58,000 nt of DNA from Cryptomeria japonica (taxonomy: Eukaryota > Streptophyta > Pinopsida > Cupressales > Cupressaceae): NCBI RefSeq assembly GCF_030272615.1, contig NC_081414.1, positions 309,177,164 to 309,235,163 of the forward strand. Reading direction: 5' to 3'. Numbering within the stretch: the first letter of the stretch is position 1; every line of letters starts with the position of its first letter. Both the position numbers and the translations under genes were made by a program. Below are positions 22,233 to 31,022 of this stretch, one piece after another. Below the pieces are notes generated by a model. The model searched no databases and had not been told where the DNA came from. It saw only the letters and a list, made by a program, of their open reading frames with translations.

Positions 22233-22835
22233 TTTTCTCCTCAAAATGAAATACAAGTTCCTATAGCAACTGGTGATGTTCCTGCAGCAACTGCTAATGA
22301 TTCGGTAACAATTCATGAGCTTCCTGTTGCACTTGGGCATGTTGATAAAGGTGATGTTCCTACAGCTTTTGCAGTGAACTTATTTACCATATCATAATCA
22401 AATATTTCCATGTGAAATATTATTCTCCATACATAAAGTTACGTCCACTACATTCCATCCCACTCTCTTATCTGTCATTTCATTTCATTTCACCATCATT
22501 TTCACCCAATTGCAGGTACGTGTATATTGTACTTTATTTTAATTTTGCATTTCTTAGTTCATTATGATTTTAATCCTATTTTAATCCACTTCAAACCTGA
22601 CATCTCATCAGCCTATGTGGACACGTGCTAGGTTAAGTTGGGGGGTACTTTATGGTCCTTTTTCTCAGTAAAATTTATCATCCTGAACTAATTTCCTAAC
22701 TGACATTACTTATGATGATTATTATTTCACGCGAGTGAATAATAAGTTCTGCCGCCAAATTTAAGCTATGTAGATTTTAGCCTTTGTGAATCTGTCAAAC
22801 ATTTTGGTGAAGCTGTGGAAGTATCAGAGTAAAAG
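22233..22835 (+). other. O1 region between pol and second ORF
   Basis: About 600 bp, not clearly coding after about 22395. A pyrimidine-rich run ending in TTTTCACCCAATTGCAG at 22516 would make a good splice acceptor, and AAGTTGGGGGG at 22635-22645 is identical to the tract before the 3' LTR (33215-33225). It may serve production of the downstream ORF from a spliced RNA; this is inference. Confidence 0.5.
22635..22645 (+). promoter_or_regulatory. Internal polypurine-tract-like site in O1
   Basis: AAGTTGGGGGG, the same 11 bases as the 3' polypurine tract at 33215-33225, placed between pol and the second ORF. It could be a second plus-strand priming site or a trace of an earlier rearrangement. 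Confidence 0.4.
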
Positions 22836-23015
22836 ATGGGAGATGATCTGATTCGCCATGAACCGACTATACATGAAGGGTTGTTGCGGGATGTTGTCTG
22901 TGTGCATTATTTCCAAAACCATGGCTGGCTGGATTATTTCTTGGAGATTAGGGATTTCGATGACAAAATAGCTGCAGAATTTATGCATTCTTTTGACGAA
23001 GGAGAAGCTACAGTT
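22836..23015 (+). pseudogene. O1 second ORF, N-terminal part (split by element C)
   Basis: Begins MGDDLIRHEPTIHEGLL and runs 60 codons, including CVHYFQNHGWLDYFLE, to the insertion point of C at 23015. The frame continues exactly at 31023 after C and one TSD are removed. No signal peptide is visible. I do not recognise the protein; see the entry for the larger part. Confidence 0.7.
23011..23015. repeat. Target-site duplication CAGTT, left copy (element C)
   Basis: Precedes TGTAAAGCG of the left LTR of C. The matching CAGTT is at 31018-31022. Confidence 0.9.
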
Positions 23016-24229
23016 TGTAAAGCGAAAAATCGAACCCTAGGTGTTCCCCCACTCCAAGGAGAGAGAAAGGAGGTCACTAGGATTGACGGTTTTCACTTAG
23101 GAGAGACTTTACATTCAAAAGAGGGGTTGAAACTCACAAGATCCAATCCCACACAATGCAAGATTGAATTCTAAATGAGTTTCAAGGGTTGAGACAGCAA
23201 GGATACCCTCTTTTGTAAAGAATGTAGATAGAAGGATTGAACTAGGAGTGTATGTAAAAGTAAGAAAGATTCGCTTGTAGATGGAGATAGGCACATGGGA
23301 TGAAGCTGCGGACCTAAAATTAGCAGTAAAATATCAATACGATGTTGTCCTGCAAGTTTGAGTGAAAGTTGATGGGACGATGGCGCTCGGAGTGCACACG
23401 GTCCTCCGAAAAATTCATGAAATGAAGGGGGATTTGTTCGTCTCTGCACAAGGATTCCAGATCTTCAATTATAGCCGTGTACCTACCACCTACACATAGA
23501 AAAGAGAGGATGATTGGGGGGTTAGGGATTAGGGGTTTGCCTTCAGGTCAAACCCCGGTTTTGGAATTAACCAAGAAATGAGAATGTTGTAAATGTAAGT
23601 GTTTGTAATGTAATCAAGTATTGATACCTTGTTGTAAGAATGTTTGTATTCTTACATGTGAAGGTGTAATGATTTTGTATGTTGTATGTTGTAGGTGATC
23701 TCCTCTTCAATGGTTGAATCCTTGTCTTGAATGCAACACCTAGCCTTGAATGGAGACCTAGAATGCTTGTCTATCGCTTCCGCCTCTTGCACACATATGT
23801 TTATCACACCCACCATCCAAATGGGAGGAGAAATGTAGTTTATATACTTGTCAATTAGGGTTAGGAGACTGATTTTTCCGACCTTAGGTCAACCTAGGAA
23901 CATTATTTTCCAAATTGCAAACTTGAAGACCTGATGCCCAACAAGAGACCGGGCCCAAAATAGGGCCAGGGACCAGGGCGCTGGGCGCCATGGTCCTGAG
24001 GGACCAGGGCATTGGGTGCCATGGTCTTGAAGGACTAGGGCACTGAGCGCCATGGTCCCACCTCTCGGGACAGCAGGGTGCAAGGAGGATCAGGGCAAGG
24101 TGCAGAAAGATGCAGTTTTTGATGTCGTAAACAGGTTTCGGGGTCTCCATTCAGGTTCAACATTGCGCCACCATCGTGAAGACCCAAATGCAGTCAAAAT
24201 TGCAAGTGTCACAATTTTATGACGCTACA
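23016..24229 (-). repeat. Element C LTR, left copy (3' LTR on the minus strand)
   Basis: 1214 bp. On the minus strand it begins TGTAGCGTCATAAAATTG and ends CGCTTTACA. It differs from the right copy by scattered substitutions, by one extra unit of a 31-bp repeat (three copies from 23969) and by a missing stretch near 23765 (GCTCAATTGCTTGAAGG in the other copy). Confidence 0.92.
23969..24061. repeat. 31-bp tandem repeat in the left LTR of C, three units
   Basis: Units of the form GGACCAGGGCGCTGGGCGCC followed by ATGGTCCTGA, with a 31-bp period. The right LTR has only two units (from 30788), so copy number changed after or during replication. Confidence 0.85.
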
Positions 24230-24250
24230 TTTAGCCCCCACTTTAGTGGG
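24230..24250 (-). promoter_or_regulatory. Polypurine tract of element C
   Basis: Plus-strand TTTAGCCCCCACTTTAGTGGG is on the minus strand a purine-rich AGTGGGGGCTAAA ending directly at the LTR start TGTAGCG. Confidence 0.75.
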
Positions 24251-24982
24251 AGTATAAGCGTACACCCATACTTCCGGTAAAGTACAAGGAAACAACATTG
24301 AAAGACTTTCACCACGTCAAGGAGGCAAGATACACCAAGCCCCCAGTGGACTAAGGATCTTACGACTTCGATTGACAAAGTAAAAGGGAAGATCACGAGG
24401 GAGAACCATAACTGTCAATAGTAAGGTTCCCTCACTATGAGTCATGCAAGAAAAATACCAAAAATTTTCAAGGCAAAGCTAAGTTCGCCAAGAAATTTTC
24501 AAGTATCTTGCTTAGATATGAATGGAGTGTATGCCCCCTACGTTAAAGCAATCGTACATGCCTCATCAGGGGTGATTGCTTTAGGGTAGTGATACACATA
24601 AGAAATGAGAAGGGAAAGGAGCATGTTATCACAAAGATTTAGCCCCCACGTGTGAGATAAACCCAAGGATAATAGACACAAAACACAAAGCACGAGGTGA
24701 CTTCGCTTTCCTTGGGGTTAGTATGTTGTATGATAATTCATGTATATCATATGTATGTATGCATAATTGTTCTTCATTCCCCAATCAAGGAAGGTCATCT
24801 AGAAGAATAGAATACATGTGTCTTTTGAGTCAACATGAGAGAGACCAAAAGAGATCTCAATGCTTTGCATCATCCTCAAGTAGACAACACTACGGAAAAC
24901 AAATAGAAGAATGGGAATAATACATAGAAGAAGTAACAAAAGAGATCAAGAGAGAAGGAGAGAGTCTGCTATGCTAATGAAA
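24251..24982 (-). other. 3' untranslated region of element C
   Basis: About 730 bp between the end of the coding frame and the polypurine tract. I see no conserved coding sequence. A second AGCCCCCACGTGTG phrase at about 24640 echoes the tract at the LTR. Confidence 0.5.
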
Positions 24983-25474
24983 CTAGTCTAGCACGTCATC
25001 CACCCCCCGATCTTGCTGATCAATATTTCGGGAAGGCAGGAAACACGCTAGAGGAGGAACATCCAACACAATAGGTGGAGCTATCACAAGATCCAAACAA
25101 GGGCTATGTTCATGTTCCAAGCCACGTTGTTCTTGTCTAGGAGCTAGGATAAGTGCTTTAGAGAATTCGTTAGATAAATGGTTATCAACATCAACATATT
25201 CATATTCACTATCAGAAGCAAGAGGAGTAACATTTTCATCATGAATAACATTTTCATCTATATCATCATCAATATTTATAAAAATAGGATCTTTAACTCG
25301 CACAGGATCAAAACCATCATGCATCTTATGTTTAGGAGATTTTGACTCAATTTTTGGCTGAGGAGAAAATGGAACAATGCTAGTTGAAGGTGTCTTAGGG
25401 GATTGTGAAGTTTGAGAAGCAGCTGCATGAGCTCTAAGACGATGCTTTCATCAGTGTTCACACGCAGAACTATT
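24983..25474 (-). pseudogene. Element C C-terminal tail, acidic
   Basis: Continues the gag-protease frame after the stop at 25475 and two adjacent TGA codons at about 25448-25453. It is Ser/Pro-rich, then has an acidic segment (FINIDDDIDENVIHDENV, SDSEYEYVDVDN) and ends with RGVDDVLD at 24983. No enzyme motif. It occupies the place where a full element would have the protease-RT linker, so it may be the remains of that linker fused directly to the 3' region. Confidence 0.6.
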
Positions 25475-26266
25475 TCATCTAGTCTTAGTAGGAAGTTGAG
25501 AAGATTGAGGAGGAGGAATGTTCTCATCCTTATCACTTGGGTGTTTAGGTTGTGGTCTCTTAGGTTGGACGATAGGAGGAGAGGAAGGTCTCTTCTCTCT
25601 ATAAGAGGAAGGAGGAGGAACTATTTCATATAAAGGAGGAATATCTGGTTTAGGAAGGAGACCAAGTCCATCATGACGAGGAGGTATAGGTCTACCTTTA
25701 GAAAGTTTATTAGACATAGACATAGTCACATCCATAGGGATGGGTTGGGAATCTTCTTGAGGAAAGACATTAGTTTTATCTTTCAAAGGAAGAGCTTCCT
25801 TCTCAAGAATGATAGGAATGTCAAGTTTGGGTGTTCTAGGTTCACTTAGAGATAGGATCATATCTTTTTTCCACTTTTGATAAGATTTGAAAAGATGATC
25901 ACTTTGCGGTGGAAGGGATTGAAATTGTTTAGGCCAAAAATAATCAATAGGAACGCTAGAAGTTCTTTCAGCTGGTTTAAAGAGACTATGATTGATAGTA
26001 ACAACTTCACCATTGTGGGGAAATTTCAAACACTTGTGAATAGGAGAAGCAATAGCTTTCATGGAAGATAGCCAAGGATAGCCTAGCTTCACACGAAATT
26101 GTTCGGATGATGGAATAATAGCAAAGCTCACATCAAGGGATTTGTTATGGACCTCAATAGGTAATGTAATAGAACCAATTGCAGGAGAAGAAAATGCATC
26201 AAATAGTTTCACAACCACATTTGTTTTGTCATAGATCACTTGATTCAATTGCAAAGTAAAAAGAAA
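25475..26266 (-). pseudogene. Element C degenerate protease and proline-rich tail
   Basis: Homologous to the end of the protease in A: FRVKLGYPWLSSMKAIASPIHKC parallels MILGHPWIHAMKAV in A, and KCLKFPHNGEVVTI follows. The active-site segment upstream reads LIDPSCMVNVI where A has LIDGGAGLNI, so the D-x-G-A motif is partly lost. After this comes a Pro/Lys-rich tail (PPLYEIVPPPSSYREKRPSS). It is in the same frame as gag, after the stop at 26267. Confidence 0.78.
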
Positions 26267-28432
26267 TTATTCGGTAATGACATTAACCATGCAAGAAGGA
26301 TCAATAAGCACTCCACGGCAAGGTGTATTCTTGACTTTTGCAACTAAATATAAAGGACCATCAGGTGCCCTGATAGTTTCACTGGAATCAAATGTGATTG
26401 AAGGCTCTTTAGGGATTTTCTGCTGCTCTACAAAGTTAACCACATTCGGAGTCATAGACACAAGACCATCACGTGAGAAAGAGGAATCGTTAGTCTCAAT
26501 CACATTAGAGGTATGAGAAGGTAATGGATCAGTAAAAATCTTAATATTTTGGTTAGGAAGAGCTACAGATGTGTTTCCTTTATCATTCACACCTGAAACA
26601 GAGATAGTATTATTATTAATCAAATCTTGAATTTTACCCTTTAAAGCAAAGCTTTTTTCAGTATCATGCCCAAGTTGACGATGAAATTGACAAAAAGATT
26701 TGTTATCAAAATAGGGTGAATTCATCTTTGCAAGATCTATTTTCTTTATAGGAGGGAGAGTAAGCACATTTCGTTCCAATAACTTATTCATAATACTATG
26801 CAATGATTCATTCAAAGGACTAAACTCTCTTTCTTTCTTGAAAAACTTAGAAATAGGATACACACCTGATGCTGCATTCACATTGTTGTTGGTGATGTTT
26901 TCATTGAACTTGATGAACCCTCTGTTTGGTTTAAAATTCCCAAATGGTTGTTGACTACTATCACCCTTATCACTTGGAGCCATAGGATTTGCTTGTTCCA
27001 TTTGACTCACAGTTAGTTGATAATTGTGAAGAGTTGCACACAACTATTGGAAAGAAGTAAACTCAGAAAATAGAAGTTTTTCTCTAATATCTTTTTGTAA
27101 ATTAGAAATAAAGATTCTTTGAATATCATTGTCAGGTACTGGAAAAGAAATTTGAGCACACAAATGCTTATATCTACCAATGAAATCAGTCACTTTTTCT
27201 TTAACACCTTGTTTACAATGCATTAAATCAATCAAAGTAACTTTAGGACCTATATTGTTTTGAAATTGTTGAATAAAAGCATTTGCAAGTTGTTGGAAAG
27301 AAGTAATAGAATACGAAGGCAACGAGCAATACCATTGTAGAGCCTTATCTCTTAATGTTCTAGTAAACAGTTTTGCAAGCAACCTTTGGTCATGAGCAAA
27401 ATCGGTACATATTGTTTGAAAGGTCTTAACATGTGTTAGAGGATCACCTTTACCATTATAAAGCTCCAATTGTGTGATTTCAACATGCTTAGGAGGGATA
27501 GCTCGAACAATGTCAAGAGAAAGTGGGCTCGCAACATCAAATGTGGGCACACTAAACTTAGATTGATTCATAGAGGCAATTTGTTGTTGTAAAGAAGAGA
27601 CAGTTTGTGCAAGATTGTTAATGGTCACTTCAGTCGAAGAGTTCATATTAGACATGTTAGATTGTGATGGAGGTATTATGTTATTGAAAGAAGGTATTGA
27701 TTGAGAGTAAGGTGGCGGGACACTATGATGGTTAGTCATAGGAGATGATTGGAAAGAAGGAACACTACAAGGAGGAATGAAATGGTTAAATGAATTGCCC
27801 CCTTGTGTCATGTTCATTTGTGGAGATGTAATAGGGACACTCATTGAAGGAATGAATGAAGAAGTTGGATTGAATGAAGGAAGAGGGTTGATTGAAGAAG
27901 AAGGATTGCCCCCATGACTGGTGATCATAGGTGAAATGTTTTGTACTAAAGTAGTCATTATGTTTGATGTAAAAGTAGGTATACTAGCAATAGAAGTTGT
28001 CAAAGGAATAGAATGATTGACTTGAGTAGGAGGTTGTGTATAACCTAAAGTTTCGGCACAACTCTTCATAGGCATCACATTCGAATCCACAATGTGTGCA
28101 ATACTACGCAAAATATCAATTCCATTCTTATCACTTTGAACCATATGTTTTAGACCCTCACTTAATGGAAGATCTTCACTATCGGGGTATTCTTGAGACA
28201 TCCATTGCTGAAAATCATCAAATTGATTATCCAATTTCAAAAGTTGTTCTACAGAAACCTCATGGAGAGATTCTTCATCATTAAGAGGATTAGAGGAATT
28301 ACCCATGTCCTCGTTAAAAAGGCCATTCAAATTAGGTTCCATCTCCTCGGTAATTAAACCTTGGAAATACTTAATTCTAAGGCTTCGTCTAACGAGAATA
28401 GTGTAAGTAGGGCTTATTGTTGTAAAACTCAT
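26267..28432 (-). pseudogene. Element C gag
   Basis: Frame opens with Met at 28432 and runs to TAA 26267, with one internal TAG at 27044. The N-terminal half is Ser/Pro/Met/Asn-rich. The gag core at about 27480-27050 reads PPKHVEITQLELYNGKGDPL, then LAKLFTRTLRDKALQWYCSL, SITSFQQLANAFIQQF and VTDFIGRYKHL, clearly of the retrotransposon gag family and close in layout to A. A Cys-His motif follows (FCQFHRQLGHDTEKSFALK), where the last Cys of the usual finger is Ser. Gag would assemble particles and bind RNA; since C keeps no enzymes of its own, it would depend on a helper for reverse transcription and integration. Confidence 0.88.
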
Positions 28433-28732
28433 GCACTAGAGAGAGAGAGAGAAGATTTTGAATTTTGAAAATAAAGTTGGCAAAATTGAACAATGAGATA
28501 ACGATTATCCAATTTGAACTTTCTGAAAGAAGAGGGAAACACAACTTCCAAGAAAGGTAGGCACAATTGAAAATTAGGGCCAAGGGGGTGGCACTTAATT
28601 TTAATTGATATCTTGAAAATTGAAATCTTGAATTTTGAATTTATTTTTGAATTTAGAGGTAGCAAATTTCAATAAAATCAGCCAATCTCCTAGATTTAAG
28701 CTGTTAAATGCAATCATGACAATCTCCCAAAA

Positions 28733-28810
28733 TTTCGAAAAAAATGTCGGGGACCGTGACGAACGGAGTGCACACGGTCCTCGCAACTTTTTTCAAAATT
28801 TTCAGGGATG
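28733..28810 (-). repeat. Element C leader repeat with GGACCGTG/CACGGTCC hairpin, copy 1
   Basis: GGACCGTG at 28751-28758 pairs perfectly with CACGGTCC at 28773-28780, leaving a 14-base loop containing GTGCA. Copy 2 is at 29352-29430 and related copies lie in both LTRs (23374-23403 and about 30164-30194). Confidence 0.75.
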
Positions 28811-29351
28811 AAAGTTATGATGATTTTAAAGCTAATCTGAAAAAATTGCGTGATTTTACGATCTGTAGATAGGCCAAATTAAAGTTGCAATCTCAAAATT
28901 GAACCCTACCAAGATTGTTGAAAAATGCAAAATTTGAATTTTGAAAAAGAGAGGGAAACTGAAATTTTGAATTTTATGATTTTAGAGGGAATACTAAAAG
29001 CAATGCAAGCTTTGAAATTTAAAAGTTGACTCAATTTCATGCAAAATTCAATTTTGAAAGCGGAAATCAAAGTAATTGCAATTAAACACTTAATTTCAAA
29101 AGTCACAAACTGCAAAAATTTGCATAAAGCACTAAAATTTCGAATGAATGCCAACACACTTTTCAGATTTAGGACAGTAAGAAACACAATTTTGACATGA
29201 ATTTCAATTTCAACAAATTTTTGAATGATTAAAAGCCTTAATCCAACCAATCACTAGACCAACTTTGACTTTAATTTTGAAAGTGTTAGAATTGATGAAA
29301 TCAGCCAAGATTCTGGATTCTAGCAGAAAAATACAGTAAGATCTAGCTCCC

Positions 29352-29430
29352 AAAATTTCAGAAAAAATGTCAGGGACAATGGCGCTCGGAGTGCACACGG
29401 TCCTCGCAACTTTTTTCAAAATTTTCAGGG
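29352..29430 (-). repeat. Element C leader repeat, copy 2
   Basis: Same sequence as 28733-28810 with a few changes; the left arm reads GGACAATG, so the hairpin is weaker. The flanking AAAATTTC...TTTTTTC and CAACTTTTTTCAAAATTTTC are shared. Confidence 0.75.
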
Positions 29431-29784
29431 ATGAGAGATATTATGATTTTGTTGCGGAATCCAAAGTTACAGCCGATTTGGAGATGTTTTGATCAGTGAA
29501 ATCATCGGTCAAAGGTTGAATCAAGAGGGTTTTAAAAATTAGGGTTTTGACACTTAACCACTTAATTTTCAGAATTAAAGCACAAATATGAATTGACAAT
29601 TTTCAATAGAAGGGTAGATCCGAAACAAGCATTAACAATTAAACATTTTACAAGCTCAATTACTAAAAAGAAAATTTAGGGTTTTTATGCAATTAACCTC
29701 TAAAATTTGCAAAAGATCAAACATGGAAATGTAATTAAGGAAGCAAATTTTTTAGATCTAACCATGAATAATCAGAATTAGGAT

Positions 29785-29803
29785 GTTCACGTCGGGTTCA
29801 CCA
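29785..29803 (-). promoter_or_regulatory. Primer-binding site of element C
   Basis: On the minus strand TGGTGAACCCGACGTGAAC begins three bases after the end of the right-hand (5') LTR. It matches element A (2875-2893) at 18 of 19 bases. Confidence 0.8.
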
Positions 29804-29806
29804 AAA

Positions 29807-31017
29807 TGTAAAGCGGAAAATTGAACCCTAGGTGTTCCCCCACTCCAAGGAGAGAGAAAGGAGGTCACTAGGATTGACGGTTTTCACTTAGGAGAGACTT
29901 TACATTCAAAAGAGGGGTTGAAACTCACAAGATCCAATCCCACACAATGCAAGATTGAATTCTAAATGAGTTTCAAGGGTTGAGACAGCAAGGATACCCT
30001 CTTTTGTAAAGAATGTAGATAGAAGGATTGAACTAGGAGTGTATGTAAAAGTAAGAAAGATTCACTTGTAGATGGAGATAGGGACACAGGATGAAGCTGC
30101 AGACCTGAAATTAGTAGTAAAATGTCGAGACGATGATGTCCTGCAAGTTTGAGCGAAATTTGATGGGACGATGGCGCCTAAAGTGCACACGGTCCTTCGA
30201 AAAATCCCCGAAATGAAGGGGGATTTGTTCGTCACTGCACAAGGATTCTAGATCTTCAATTACAACCGTGTACCTACCACCTACACATAGAAAAGAGAGG
30301 ATGATTGGGGGGTTAGGGATTAGGGGTTTGCCTTCAGGTCAAACCCCAGTTTTGGAATTAACCAAGAAATGAGAATGTTGTAAATGTAAGTGTTTGTAAT
30401 GTAATCAAGTATTGATACCTTGTTGTAAGAATGTTTGTATTCTTACATGTGAAGGTGTAATGATGTTGTATGTTGTATGTTGTAGGTGATCTCCTCTTCA
30501 ATGGTTGAATCCTTGTCTCGAATGCAACACCTAGCCTTGAATGGAGACCTAGAATGCTCAATTGCTTGAAGGAATGCTTGAATGCTTTTCTATCACTTCC
30601 GCCTCTTGCACACATATGTTTCTCACACCCACCATCCAAATGGGAGGGGAAATGTAGTTTATATACTTGTCAATTAGGGTTAGGAGACTGATTTTTCTGA
30701 CCTTAGGCCGACCTAGGAACATTATTTTCCAAATTGCAAAATTGAAGACCCGATGCCCAACAAGAGACCGGGCCCAAAATAGGGCCAGGGACCAGGGCAC
30801 TGGGCGCCATGGTCCTGAGGGACCAGGGTGCTGGGCACCATGGTCCCACCTCCTAAGACAGTAGGGTGCAAAGAGGATCAGGCCAAGGTGCAGAAAGATG
30901 CAGTTTTTGATGTCATAAACAGGTTTCGGGGTCTCCATTCAGGTTCAACATTGCACCGCCATCGTGAAGACCCAAATGCAATTGAAATTGCAAGTGTTGC
31001 AATTTTATGACGCTACA
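29807..31017 (-). repeat. Element C LTR, right copy (5' LTR on the minus strand)
   Basis: 1211 bp, TGTAAAGCGG to GCTACA on the plus strand. Pair of 23016-24229. Two units of the 31-bp repeat near 30788-30850. Confidence 0.92.
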
Positions 31018-31022
31018 CAGTT
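31018..31022. repeat. Target-site duplication CAGTT, right copy (element C)
   Basis: Matches 23011-23015; the O1 ORF frame resumes at 31023. Confidence 0.9.

Larger units (their letters stand above)
28433..29784 (-). other. Leader of element C
   Basis: About 1.35 kb of AT-rich untranslated leader between the primer-binding site and gag, full of AAATTTTGAATTTTG-like words. It contains two copies of a roughly 150-bp direct repeat (about 28660-28810 and 29280-29435), each with the hairpin motif noted separately. Confidence 0.65.
23016..31017 (-). mobile_element. Element C: 8.0-kb gag-protease-only (non-autonomous) LTR retrotransposon
   Basis: Complete by structure: LTRs 23016-24229 and 29807-31017, TSD CAGTT, primer-binding site next to the right LTR and a purine-rich tract next to the left LTR, so transcription runs leftwards. 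The internal region is 5.6 kb. It holds one long frame (28432-24983) with gag, a zinc-finger-like motif and a degenerate protease, then proline-rich and acidic sequence. There is no RT, RNase H or integrase anywhere inside. This matches the class known as TR-GAG, terminal-repeat elements carrying only gag. It shares its primer-binding site and gag type with element A, the likeliest relative of its helper. Confidence 0.9.

Noticed and set aside
23884-24150. Minus-strand frames with Trp/Pro repeats, also at 30558-30938
   Set aside because: Both fall in the LTRs of C and come from the 31-bp tandem repeat.
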